Positions 1-10,796 of a stretch of 64,000 nt of DNA are shown here, piece after piece. The notes below the pieces were generated by a model. The model ran no database searches and was not told the DNA's origin. It saw nothing but the letters and a program-made list of their open reading frames with translations. This DNA comes from Paramyrothecium sp. XJ0827 (lineage: Eukaryota; Ascomycota; Sordariomycetes; Hypocreales; Stachybotryaceae): NCBI GenBank assembly GCA_020881915.1, contig JAJFPB010000001.1, positions 2,914,001 through 2,978,000 of the forward strand. Reading direction: 5' to 3'. Each line of letters starts with the position of its first letter. Positions within the stretch are counted from its first letter, which is position 1. The position numbers and the translations under genes were made by a program.

Positions 1-1235
1 GGTGAGACGAGAGGGCAAGGATACAGTTCCAGCGATAGGTCGCAGGAGTTGAGTGGCGGAGCTTCATGGTCAAGTCAAATCCATGACACTACATGCACCG
101 GGTACGAGGAGATATTCAATCCAAGTATGATAGCCAATGGACCGGGGGAACCAGCTGCATACATTTCCCCTTTTCAATGACCTTCTAAAATACCCGGAGC
201 GCTCGATGCCACCGTACTTCATGTCGCAGCTATGGACATATTTTTGGGGGGGCATGTGTGGTAGTCGAGGGCGTTGAAGATGTTCAAGCAATTCAGGCGA
301 GAAGCTCCAGTATCAGACACCGATTCGGGTGATATCTCAGGCAATTTGTTGAAAATAAACGTTCCATTAGGAGTGATGTCTGCTATAAGATCATTCATAG
401 CATCGGAATTGCGCAGAGCACGACACTACAGCGCGGCGCCACAGGGACTTCCATCCTGTGAAGCTTAGAGTCTGCACATAAGATACTGCGTTGACTTGGA
501 AAAAGCTTTCATGATTGCTAATCGTTTGCCGGATGTAAAAATGCTTGTACTCCATGTATAAGTGTGCGACTCTGCCTGCAATAGCAATCCCTATTTGCCA
601 AGACCTCATGTCTCATCCTTATCTTCCCTCCGCCTCTTTCCTATCGTTCTCTCCTTCCTATTTTATTAGGATTGTTAATAAGAGAAGCTCTCGATTAGAA
701 GGGCGCGCCACTGGGTTTCCGCCTTCCTATTAGGTTAATCATGTTGCGCCATGTGAGGGGATATGCACGCAGCCTCCCGTTGATCTAAGCAGAGCTCCGA
801 CCAAACAGGTAGACTACATAGACATACACATATAATGACTACATGGACCTCTGGACAGTGCGATAATGGTGCCTTTCCAAAATTGTCGGGTCTCCCCGTA
901 CCAATGTGGCATAGCAGGCAGATATCCTGTGAAGCGACGTTAAGCATTGATCTGCGGGAACTACACCTTCTGGTGCTATCATGGGATGACTTGGGGCGGA
1001 TTAGGAAGGAGATGCTTGGCGATGGCTCGCGCAGTTTAGGATTCTCTTCTCAACAGTAATGATAGAGTGTAGGAGACAACATACTACTAGATTTAAGATG
1101 AGTAGAAATAAAGAGACATATTCCCATCTAATATAGTCATTTAGAGCAGTCCCCACCCATCTCACTTGCTGAATAGCTTCTACCATATCACTGTCTTTGT
1201 ATCTTTATATGCTGCTCTTAGGGAGATACATAGAT
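1..1235. other. Left-edge intergenic region, no gene seen
   Basis: No open frame here resembles a protein or joins by introns into one. Around 650-735 an AT-rich patch has two similar words (TATTTTATTAGG and CCTATTAGG) that might be a worn repeat, but no terminal structure is visible. The last 200 bases are the presumed promoter and leader of the protease gene; a TATATG word lies about 30 bases before its ATG. Confidence 0.6.
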
Positions 1236-2378
1236 ATGGACCTCACTAAACTCCTTGCTGCCCTAGCAGTCTTCCTGCCTGTCGTCTCCGGTGCTCCCAC
1301 CGAGACCGCTACTACTCTGCACCCCGAGATGCTGGCCGCTATGAAGCGTGATCTGGGCCTGGACGCCGCCCAAGCCACCACGCGTATCGCCCGTGAGGTG
1401 GCTGCCGCCAGCATCATCGAGCAGCTTCGTACGTCCACTGAGGAATCATTCGCCGGCGCCTGGCTCTCCGATGATGGCACCACTATCAATATCGGTGTCA
1501 CGGATGAGTCCCTGGTCGCCGAGGTGACCACTGCTGGCGCAAAAGCAATCGTCCTGGCTACCAGCCTTTCCAAGCTTGAGGAGGCGAAGCTGGCCCTTGA
1601 TAAACTTGATATTGATCAGCCCCAAGCGCTCGACTCTACTGAGTCTGCCGATATTGGCATTGCCTCATACTACATCGACGTCGAGTCTAACAGGCTTGTG
1701 CTTGAAGCTCTTCCTGGCAGTATTGCCCACGTCGAGGCTCTGGCCAAAGAGGTTGGACTCTCTGAGTCGGAGTTCGAGGTACGAATCGTTCAGGAGTTGC
1801 CCTCCACACTTGTCACTGTCCGCGGCGGCGATACCTACTGGGTCAACCGCAGTGCCCGTTGCTCCGTTGGCTTTACTGTTACCACAGGCTTCGTCACTGC
1901 TGGCCACTGTGGTTCCGTCGGTGATTCAGTCTCTGCCACGCCGACTGGTCCATTTTATGGAACTTTCGCCGGCAGCTCCTTTCCCGGTAATGATTTCGGC
2001 TGGGTTCGCACTTTTAGCGGAAACACCCTCCGAGGCTACATCAACGGTTATGGTCGGCCTGATCATCCTATAAGCGGTAGCACCGCGGCAAGCGTTGGAG
2101 CCAGCGTCTGCCGTTCTGGCGCCACTACCGGTGTCTTTTGCGGCACCATCCGCGCTATAGGCGCCACTGTTAACTACGCTCAAGGCCGTGTTACCGGCCT
2201 CACGCAGACCAATGTCTGCGCTGAGCCCGGTGATTCTGGTGGCCCATGGTACAGTGGCTTTCAGGCACAGGGTGTTACCTCGGGAGGCTCTGGGAACTGT
2301 GCTAGCGGTGGTACTACCTACTTCCAGCCCATCAACGAGATTCTGTCGACTTACGGTCTCACTTTGGTTCGCGTTTGA
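1236..2378 (+). CDS. Secreted streptogrisin/alpha-lytic-type serine protease (S1 family)
   Basis: Predicted preproprotease of 380 residues with no intron. Residues 1-19 form a signal peptide. Residues about 20-193 look like an alpha-lytic-type pro-region. The mature domain starts near residue 195 (RGGDTYW, followed by RCSVGF) and is about 185 residues long, the usual length for actinomycete streptogrisins. The triad is visible: His224 in TAGHCG, Asp253 in GNDFGW and Ser334 in EPGDSGGPW. Six cysteines in the mature part fit the three disulfides of bacterial members. The ATG at 1236 was chosen over upstream frame because it begins directly with the signal peptide. Role: extracellular chymotrypsin-like proteolysis. 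Related chymotrypsins of Metarhizium (CHY1) have been reported as acquired from an actinomycete; the intronless structure agrees with that. Exact substrate preference cannot be read from the sequence. Confidence 0.92.
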   Translation: MDLTKLLAALAVFLPVVSGAPTETATTLHPEMLAAMKRDLGLDAAQATTRIAREVAAASIIEQLRTSTEESFAGAWLSDDGTTINIGVTDESLVAEVTTAGAKAIVLATSLSKLEEAKLALDKLDIDQPQALDSTESADIGIASYYIDVESNRLVLEALPGSIAHVEALAKEVGLSESEFEVRIVQELPSTLVTVRGGDTYWVNRSARCSVGFTVTTGFVTAGHCGSVGDSVSATPTGPFYGTFAGSSFPGNDFGWVRTFSGNTLRGYINGYGRPDHPISGSTAASVGASVCRSGATTGVFCGTIRAIGATVNYAQGRVTGLTQTNVCAEPGDSGGPWYSGFQAQGVTSGGSGNCASGGTTYFQPINEILSTYGLTLVRV

Positions 2379-3592
2379 CTACTAGGTAGTGTTAGATGAC
2401 CAGGGCTAGGTCGATAGGTTGAATTAAATACGTTAGCCATTTGTGTATCACGGCTCGATCCTGATCTTTGCCATGCAGACAGTCCGGGCCTGGCACTAGG
2501 CCATGACCCCATCCCTGGCCCTTGCAAATTGACATCCAAAATTGGCGAGCAAACGATATCATTATCCCAAAATGGTTCCAAACTTCCAAAAATGGACATC
2601 GGTTTGCTGTCAACCTGTACATTTTGTGTATTGAAGCGTTCTCAAGGATACACTATTTCAAGGATGGGGAATTATCTTGTTTGTCCTTGAGTGGACTACA
2701 CTACCAGATTTGAAGGATCTGCAAAAATACCTCCAAAGAGTATCGCATAAATCGTGCTTGTGAATAACAAAGGGTACTGGAATTCTCTCTATAAGCATGG
2801 AAATGAGAACATACAACTGGCGTCAATGGGAGTTTGCTTAATCTGAAGGTTGTTCAGAGAATCTTTTGTTGAAACCGGTTGAACTTCCTCCAATTAATCG
2901 ACGATTTTACCGAACTGGTCATAATTAGCTACTGAAAACCCTGACTGAGAGGAGGGAGCTTGCGCCAAGGAAGGGCGAAAGTAGGGTAGTGATATCGCTA
3001 GCAACAAAAATCGAGATATAGAAATGAATGACAAGGCTTCATCGATGAGGTACGTATTTTCTCAATGACTCAATGACCCGACTTTTTGCAAAAGCCGATT
3101 TGTATAAAAATTGCACAACTCGAAAAAGTTGGCCGGCACCAGCCACAGCCTGGACTTGGAGGGGCAAGTAAGCCGCAGGTAAGGTACTGAGACCTGGTAC
3201 GGAAACGCGGTGCCAGATAGTATGGGGCAGGTACCTTCTGAACCTACCTTACGTCGAAGTGCGGGACAACGGCGACGGTACCCGCATTGTGCTCAGTCAA
3301 GCCACAGCGATGACGTTGTTGACTCCATACCAGCTTAGCTTCCCCCCTGCTCGCCTGTCCCGTCCACGAAGCCTTCCAAGTTCCCTCACCTTCGAAGCTT
3401 CCGACCACCTTTCCTCACTACAAAACCGCGTCACTGTCCTCTTCTCCCTCCTGCAACCTTCAACCTCAAATCTCATCTCACCCAGCGCGTCCTTTTTTCG
3501 ACTTCCGCTACCATCCATCCTCGTCCTCTGCTATCACCTCCCCCACTTTCAATCCCTCTCGCTGCTACTGCAACCGCAGCCCCGCCGTCACC
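2379..3592. promoter_or_regulatory. Intergenic region and promoter/leader of the BAP31 gene
   Basis: The first 700 bases are AT-richer and hold no credible gene. From 3170 to 3255 there is a cluster of GGTAAGGTAC, CTGGTAC, GGTACC and CCTACCTTAC words, a motif type that recurs in other gaps of this window. From 3340 to 3592 the strand is pyrimidine-rich, typical of a fungal 5' leader running to the ATG at 3593. Confidence 0.5.
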
Positions 3593-4586
3593 ATGACGCT
3601 CTACTACAGTCTTGTACGTTGAGGCCCTGCTACCTTATCTCTCGGCCCCTCCTCTCCCGCTTCTACCGCGTGCGCGCGCGCCCGGTGGTGGGGAGCCTCT
3701 CCAGGACGATGTTCCCGTTGGGGGCGATATGGATAGAGGGAGAGAAGAGAGCACGTATTCGGGGAACGCGGAAGCTAACGTTGGGCACACACGCAGGTTT
3801 TCGTGCTTTTGATGTTGGAGATGGCGTTGTTCATGCTCCTCATCGTGCCATTGCCCTTCACCCTGAAGCGCAAGATCTTTACGTGCGTTGCCTTGAAAAC
3901 AGATGCAGTGCCAGATTTGGCTTTTGCTCGGCAAACCGGCCTGACCGCTAACTGCTTGGCTGCAGCTTCATCTCCGAAAACCCTATAGTCGCCAAAATAC
4001 AGTATTGGATGAAGATTACCTTTGTCTTCATCCTGATCCTCTTCATTGACAGCGTCAACCGTGTCTACCGCGTCCAGGTCGAGCTCGCCGCTGCCACCGA
4101 CCAAGGCAGCAAGGGAGGGTATGTGCTACCGCTCCATAAACACTTGATCTGACTAGCAGTCACCATATGAAGTATTTGTGCTAATCCGGGCTTTTTCCGT
4201 TTAATAGTGCCGCCGTCATGGGTCACGAACGCCTCGAAGTCCAGGCGCGCAAGTTCTACTCCCAGCGCAACATGTACCTCTGCGGCTTCACTCTCTTCCT
4301 CTCCCTCATCCTCAACCGCACCTACGTTATGATTATCGAGGTCATGCGTCTCGAGGACCGCCTCCGCACGTTCGAGGGTACTAAGGAAGACACCAAGCAG
4401 GGCGAGAAGCTTGCTGTCGCCGGAAAACCCGGCGAGATTGCTGGCCTCCGAAAGAAGCTCGAACTGAAGGAGCAGGATCTCCAGAACCTGCGCAAGCAGA
4501 GCGAGCAGCTGCACAAGGCTTACGATGAGCTTAGTGACAAGTACGCTGCCACGCAGAACGATGGAGAGATCAAGAAGGGCCGATAA
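3593..4586 (+). CDS. BAP31/Yet-family endoplasmic reticulum membrane protein
   Basis: Four exons: 3593-3613, 3797-3882, 3966-4118 and 4208-4586, all with GT..AG introns, giving 212 residues. The product begins MTLYYSL and has three hydrophobic membrane segments: residues about 5-25, about 45-63, and about 105-125 (around NMYLCGFTLFLSLILNRTY). It ends in a helical, charged coiled-coil tail from about residue 130 onward. This is the layout of BAP31 in animals and Yet1/Yet3 in yeast, which act as ER cargo-export and quality-control factors. The last four residues are KKGR, a KKXX-type dilysine signal for retrieval to the ER. The tiny seven-codon first exon is easy to miss. Neighbours are unrelated, and the DUF1479 gene ends toward it on the other strand. 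Confidence 0.92.
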
Positions 4587-5780
4587 GGGTATCGGGAATC
4601 TTGGCTCCTGAAGCCTCACTGGTCAAAAGAACCCTGAGGGAATGGAGATGTGCAAATTGAACCATGCTTACGCTCAACGTGGCATTGGTTGCGAGAATGA
4701 AGAAGAACATTGAGGCGTAATGTCCCAAGTATCTAGGGCTGCCCTTCTTGGTGGTGCATGATTGTTTCTGAGTTTCTTGTAAGGAGTTGGTAAAGAAGGA
4801 GGGAGACAGGCCCTCCATTTGTGTTACTAGTAAGACAATGCATTTCACATCAAGTAAACAGTCTGCCCCGCAAATCTGTGAATGTGTCCCGGCTCTCGAT
4901 GAGATGCTGAATGTTCTTTAAGGCCACATTGGAAAGGTCTCACTCGGCTTGAAATGAGCCGAGGCATGTATGAAGCTTATGGTTCGACGTCGAGATACGC
5001 GCATTTGACATGCCGGTGTCATCGGTTGCTACCGTAGCCAACGGGCAAGCCGCAAATCTCACCATGTCAGTGCCTTTTCCCCCCCCTTGTCTTCAGTGAC
5101 ATGCATGCTAGTATTCCAACCGGATAGCTGACCGCTTCAGTCGTTCTTGAAGACTTGGAGACCAGGACAGAATATCTGGCGCGCACGCGAATACTGTTTT
5201 ATTCATCCGCACAACGAGAGCTACTGTGCAAGAATGTAACGGCCCTGTCAGGGCTGTGATAGGAAGCAGCGAAAGCCGCAAACCCGTCGGCGCCACAGGC
5301 CCTGCAGGAAGCCAGTCCACGCTCGGCAGCGGACCTGTGCGTCGGGTCTGGGGGGGACAGCGAACGTACGAAATGGCCGCGATCGTGGAGCCACCACGAG
5401 CCATCTGATATGAACTAGTGTGTGTGATCGTCACATGAGGGCCTGGAAAGCAGCAGGTTTTGGTACACAGGAGGTTTCTTTGGCCGAAACATGGCAGCCT
5501 CTCTCCCCTAGAGCTATTGTTCCAAGGGGTGGATGGAAAATTGTGGCTTGATCAATACCAACTGAGAGATGAGTAGGAAGCCTGCCTCCAAATAAAATTC
5601 CCATGTTTCTTACAAGTTGCATTCTATCATGTCGAATCACAAATGTCAAGATCTCCCTTGTTTTAGCAGAGCGCATCGAACTCCAGCGAACGCCCGTTTC
5701 CTTAATTAGCTTGACCCTTTGCCCTCAACGCCCTTTGCCTTCCCAAGATTCGTCATCCATTCATGGTCCAAGCCCGGATA
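4587..5780. other. Intergenic region between convergent genes
   Basis: Tail-to-tail spacer between the BAP31 and DUF1479 genes. The first few hundred bases are presumably 3' untranslated sequence. I see no spliced or unspliced gene; the frames present on both strands are short and look accidental. Confidence 0.5.
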
Positions 5781-7172
5781 TCATTCATACATGTCTGGAA
5801 ACAGGATCGCATTCGCCATCTCTACAAGGTTGGCTTCTGCCTCGTCTCCTGCCTCCTCTTCGTCCCACGGCTGTAGGCCCATAGCACGCAGGCCTTCGTC
5901 ACCACCCGCATCGTGGACATCCTGGGTTCCTGCCCGGCTCATGTGAAAGCTCTCGCCGTCATCATTCCCGAAGTCTGGGCCAGGTAGCCCTAGGATGAAG
6001 GCCTTGCGTTGTCGCGCAAGATAGATCGCATTGGTTTCGGTCAAGGGGGACACGGGAAGAAACATGGCGGTCGTTGTAGCCTCAGGCTTGGGAATGTGGC
6101 TGGTAGCATGGTCAAAGGCATAGATGGCGTCACTGTGCCAAACAACATAGTCCCCGGGGCCAAGTGCGGGAACTGGGACCATGCTTTCGTCGAGACGTAA
6201 GTGCGGGTGTAGGAAATCGTTGAGTTCCTGATTGTAGGATGGCGTGGCACCATGAAGAACGGCCGACGGTGGTACTTCAAGCTGCCAATTATCGGGTGAA
6301 AGGTATCCGGCATGTTGACGATCTGTGTTGCGAGGAACAAAGAACGGGCGCAAAAGGAGGTAGGCAGTAGATAGCTGGATCATGGGGCACACGAGGAGGG
6401 CGCTGTTGCTGCGATACGGGGTGCTGAGAGACATCCAACCTTGGAACATGCGGAACATGGTGCCATTCTCGCCCCCATCGCCAAGGTCAGTCGGGGTTTT
6501 CAGCCGACTGCTGCTCTCCCAGGGATCATAGTGCTCCCAGTCGCCAGCCCACACATCGTTGTAAGCGTTCGCTGAGCCATACCCCTCGTGTTCCCATCGC
6601 TCGACACTGTCGCCATCGATGTAGGCATTGCTCAAGCCTCCGTCACGCCTTGCTCGCAGCCGATCAGCGTACACCACGGGGAAATTGGTGCTGACGAGAG
6701 CGTCGGGGTCGGCAGAGTGCCACGTCTTCATGAGGAACCTGTGGGCTGCGAGAACGTTTGGGTGCGCGCGACACTTGACTTGGCCGGGAGACCAATACAC
6801 TGCCTCGACGTCGGGCTCTCCCCCGATCGACGAGCCAGCCTGTTGGTTGTCGAACAAGTACGTCTTTGTCTCATTCCTCCATTGTATGGCAGTGTGCTCT
6901 GGCACAACGCCACGAATGACAGCGACCCCGCACTGTCTTAGACGGGCATTGAGATCATGCACCCGGGCGTCGTTGTTGATGTCTTCATAGTTGATGGAAG
7001 GTATAATATCCGTTCCTAGCCTTGAAATGCGTTCAATCTCGACTCGAAGTGCATCAAGGAGTCTCGTCCAAGATGCCCTGATTGTGTCCTCTTTGCCTTG
7101 GATCAGTTCATGCTTAATCTGAGCGAAGCGTGGAGGAAGAGGCGATGAACCAGCAGACGATAGTGCAGGCAT
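5781..7172 (-). CDS. DUF1479-family protein with altered iron-binding motif
   Basis: Single exon of 463 residues, close to the usual family length of about 420-480. Family landmarks read in order: PLPPRFAQIK near the N terminus, WHSADPDALVST (151-162), YADRLRAR (168-175), DGDSVERWEHEGYG (186-199), WEHYDPWES (212-220), FRMFQGWMSLS (240-250), LLRPFF (273-278), ELNDFLHPHLRLD (316-328), GDYVVWHSDAIYAF (340-353) and AFILGLPGPDF (391-401). The DUF1479 fold belongs to Fe(II)/2-oxoglutarate-type oxygenases. From memory of the family, the iron site is the H of GPHxDGG plus a later histidine in WHCDxIH. Here these positions read Tyr184 (NAYIDGD) and Tyr351 (DAIYAF), while Asp186 is kept. The reading frame is intact, so this may be an inactive or repurposed member. 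Substrate unknown for the family. Confidence 0.9.
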   Translation of the reverse strand: MPALSSAGSSPLPPRFAQIKHELIQGKEDTIRASWTRLLDALRVEIERISRLGTDIIPSINYEDINNDARVHDLNARLRQCGVAVIRGVVPEHTAIQWRNETKTYLFDNQQAGSSIGGEPDVEAVYWSPGQVKCRAHPNVLAAHRFLMKTWHSADPDALVSTNFPVVYADRLRARRDGGLSNAYIDGDSVERWEHEGYGSANAYNDVWAGDWEHYDPWESSSRLKTPTDLGDGGENGTMFRMFQGWMSLSTPYRSNSALLVCPMIQLSTAYLLLRPFFVPRNTDRQHAGYLSPDNWQLEVPPSAVLHGATPSYNQELNDFLHPHLRLDESMVPVPALGPGDYVVWHSDAIYAFDHATSHIPKPEATTTAMFLPVSPLTETNAIYLARQRKAFILGLPGPDFGNDDGESFHMSRAGTQDVHDAGGDEGLRAMGLQPWDEEEAGDEAEANLVEMANAILFPDMYE

Positions 7173-7800
7173 GTCGTCGAGCTTGTGTTCGGATCCGACA
7201 GCGGGAACTTCGGAAGCTAAGACTGGTAAGCTAACGCATGGACGTCCATGCCATGCGACAGCCTCGAGCCATTTATACTAGGTTCTACCCCGTTGGAAGC
7301 GAACCATTGGGGGTGACAGGAAGAAGCAAGCAAGAATCCAGCCCCTCCAGGGTTCGGGGGAGCTGAACGAGAACAAGGATCTGACATGGATGCCATGGCT
7401 CGCCTGAGCTAGCAGCCTTGGAAGGTACAAGTTGCCCCGATTGCTGACCCTTCTCCAGGGTGTGAAAAGTCATCAAGGAAAATCTCACCACAATCCACCA
7501 CACCGAGTCTGAGATAGTCCCCCGGTTGGCAATGCCGCAAGGGCGGGCCGGGCCCCCCCGGTCATGCAGGAGGACGGAATTAGGAACCACGATGGATGAT
7601 TAGATGCGATTACACCACAGACTGGATTTTATGACAAAATCTTGACATGGAGGAGGATATGAAGGCCTGCGTGTCGCTCGACTCCTACCGGCTAGGATCC
7701 GAGCCGACATGAGCACACAACACTCTAGTACGTTGCTTCGGGCGCAACTTAATATGCATCGTCCCGCATATGCTTGCTGCACGCAAGGCCCCACTTCCAC
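7173..7800. promoter_or_regulatory. Promoter of the DUF1479 gene
   Basis: Spacer between two minus-strand genes. The part next to 7172 is the presumed promoter of the DUF1479 gene, and the part next to 7801 is the 3' untranslated region of the upstream gene. No further coding sequence is supported. Confidence 0.45.
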
Positions 7801-8884
7801 CTACGTCTTGAACCGTTTTGATCGCCTTGCAGGTGCACTTACCTGGGCCGCATCGCTGACCGACCTCGACCTGCGCTTCGCGGCCTGAGATGTTGATTGC
7901 CTAGCGGCATCTGTCTTCTCCGCCCCAGCAGGGCCCTTGTGGCCAACGGGGTGCTCCGGTCTTTTCATGACGACATAGGCCACCTTTTCTATGTCCGTCG
8001 CAGATACGCTGAGCTTCTCCATCAACTCATCCGCTTTCGAACGCAAGGCATTGTATTCCTTGGTATTGTATTTGATAGAGCTCTTCTTTCCACCGCAGCA
8101 GAGCCAGTAGAAGGCTTCGTCGGAGAAGAAGATGATCTGAGCTGGGTGGTGAACCGTTAGAAGCAACGAGGCCGTAGCAGGCCCAATCCCCTTGAGCTTT
8201 GTCAAAACGGCTATACTCGCCGGAACGTCGGACCCTTCTCGATAGACCTCCAGAGCGTCTCGAATGATTTGCCGGGTGAGCTCGGGGCTATTTGAGGACA
8301 CGAGATTCATCAGCGTTGGTCGAAACTTTCCATGCCGCCTGTAGTTTTTGCGTTAGCCGACCCACAATCACAAGCGGCCGAGGAGATGGATGGTTGTTGC
8401 CGCCAGGGGCTGCACAACAAACATGAATGTTTGTTGGTAGTGGTGCGGTGTGCTTATTGATCGAATTGGAGAATGTTGGAGAAGGCCATGAGCCATACAG
8501 AGAGCTCGGTGAGAGAGTGCTAGATGCCGGCCACTGCCGGATGGGCTGACGGACAGGTTTTGGGGACTCACAGCTTCCACTCGACTAGACGCTTGACGTC
8601 TTCTAGACTCATCGAGCCCTTGGGGGCCTTTTGTCCAAACGTTTCCACAGCGTCCACGTAGCGAAAATGATCCAATTGCTGGAGGGTTTGCTGGCCATCC
8701 TTGGCTGTGGTTACCACGAGGTTAGGAAAAGGTTTAATTTCGTCAAATGCCGCAGCCGGTGGGCCAGTATCTCACCCGGTCTGGCTTGTGATATTGCCTC
8801 AATCAGAGCTGGATATTGAGCCAGCAAGTCATGGAATTCAGCTTGGGTGATATCTGCCGGCAATGCGACTTTCTGGGTAGCCAT
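7801..8884 (-). CDS. Conserved fungal protein with helix-hairpin-helix motif
   Basis: Three exons on the minus strand: 8884-8776, 8704-8572 and 8338-7801, giving 259 residues with all phases closing. The middle part carries LKGIGPATASLLL (around residue 131), the classic helix-hairpin-helix motif of DNA glycosylases and other DNA-binding proteins. It follows a VEWKLRHGKFRPTL stretch. The last 50 residues are rich in Lys, Arg, Ser and Ala (AAKRRSRS, ARRSKRFKT) and look like a nuclear localisation tail. No catalytic Asp of the glycosylase type can be assigned after the hairpin, so enzyme activity is not claimed. I recognise it as a type of conserved hypothetical protein common in ascomycetes. 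A nuclear, DNA-associated role is an inference from the hairpin and the basic tail. Confidence 0.82.
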
Positions 8885-9170
8885 TGTGCCAGTCAATGTT
8901 GTACTACAGGTCGAGCTAGGCCCGTGACGGGTCAGGTGTCCGCTTGGTGAACGCGGGTTGGTATGCGGGTACGGCAATCCAAGGAAGATTGATGAAGCGG
9001 GTCGAGACAAGGCCGAGGCGAGGGTTTGCTAAGCTGGCCGGGTGTGGGTTACGTCTTCCCACTCCCGGTCAGGCATCCATCTGTAGCAGTCCAATTGATT
9101 GCCGCACTGGCTGGTTGCACCAGGGCGCTGCGACTGGGGTTAAACAAGTCGGGATGAGAGAAGAGGCACC

Positions 9171-9195
9171 GCGAGGCGAGGCGAGGCGAGGCGAG
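9171..9195. repeat. GCGAG tandem repeat (5 units)
   Basis: Five uninterrupted copies of the pentamer GCGAG in an intergenic region. A simple microsatellite with no sign of coding use. Confidence 0.9.
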
Positions 9196-10796
9196 TGAGT
9201 GGGTGTCTGCAAGTGTCAGATTGTTGGATCAAGGACCATCGATGACGGCAAAGGGCGCGGAGTTGGTGCTCAAGGGGCCAGGGATGCATGCATATGCAGC
9301 GTTGTTGGGAGAAAGAAGATACGAGCCGAGATGGCATTTGCACCCTGCGCAAGCCCCGATGCGCGTTTCAATGGAGTTCCCTTGCGCTTCGACTGGACAT
9401 GTCGTGCATTGAGATGTCGTCAGATTGGCGGTTGAAGGTGTTCCATGCACCTTTAGCTCGCGGGAAGATAAGGTGACTTGAGGGTGGAGGTGGACGTGGA
9501 AGTGGAGGCGGAGGCAGAGGCGAGAAGAGGGATTGACAACCTTACCTACATCACGCCCACGGTACTACTGTCAGGTACCTAAACCTCCTCAAAAATGGCA
9601 CCTCAGATTAAGGTGAGCTCCGCCGGAAGCCACTGTAAGCCACGGTACCCTTTGTGCTGCGTGCCCAGGCAAGGTACTTGACACTTCCGTTCAGCACGAC
9701 AGGGAAGCTGCAGCCTGCCATTGGGAGAAACGTTGCGACGGCAGCATCCGTGGCGCATCCGCGCAACCGCACATCTTGCACCATCCAATTCTGATATCGT
9801 CGACCTTGTCTATAGCACCGGGCAGTCGCCCGGGGGTATGCTCGGAGTGAGTCGAGCATTCTTGCTTCAGATGGCACCCAAAAGGCACCTGCGGCAGGAC
9901 TCCCATCTAAGGTGTGGTAGTACCATACAGAGAGTACCAATTCCAATCTCCAATGCCTGCACGCGCCGGCCCAGTCTATTCCCTCCCGGAACACTTACGC
10001 GGACCCGAGGGGCATGGCTATGCCGTAACCCTCGCCTCACTCACTCGGTGGGCACAGGCGGCTAGCCTCGCATTGCCCGGGAGCCTCGCTCAACACTAAG
10101 CACACCTGAGCCTCCCCTTCCCGACTTGTGACCCCCATGCCCGTCTCACCCTTGCTAGCCTGAGCGGGATGGTTGCTTCTTGTCTTCTTGGAATGAGATG
10201 AACCGCTGTCAATCCGCCCACGTTCCTCGATCCTTTTGGAATAGAAAACTTGCTTTTTAGGAAGCTCCAGATCGAAGCCTGAGATCGTTTGCCGCTCATA
10301 GGCCAGCGCGGAACGCTTGCATGCCTTCTTATCAAGAGCTGAGCAATACTAAATTGCCACACCGCAACGCCTGGCGCGAGACCTGAGGCGAGCGGTCCAT
10401 GATGGATGGTATCCCGAACTAGCAGTGTGCTTGTCTGATCTTGCAAGGTTGGCAGCTCTCGCTTAAGAAGCAACGGGAGAGGGAAGACGAATGTATCCAA
10501 ATGGAGTGGCCCCAAAATTCATGTCAAGACGTTAGCTCGGAAATAGTCTTACACCAAAAGTCCGAATGGATTGCATCTAAAAAAGCCTAATGAGCACGCC
10601 GCTCCCGTTTCAACAAGCTACCCTGGAGCAGTTGCATTCCAGTCCAGTTGCCTACGGGAAGGGAAGGCAATCCAAGGTACCTAGCCAAGTGGGTGACAAA
10701 AAAAAGACGGGACCACGGGGAGGGGAATTTCAAGGTAAGCACTCGTGCTTTTCTCCTTGTTTCCTGTAATTATAGAGAATGTTTTGAGAAATCAAT

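Noticed and set aside
4980..5000. GGTTCGAC words that resemble tRNA T-arms (also near 18160, 36490 and 62258)
   Set aside because: The flanking bases do not form the T-stem, and no acceptor or anticodon arm could be built.
9480..9530. Purine-rich GGAGGTGG stretch considered as a Gly-rich coding repeat
   Set aside because: No open frame with a start and no splice context; best read as simple sequence.
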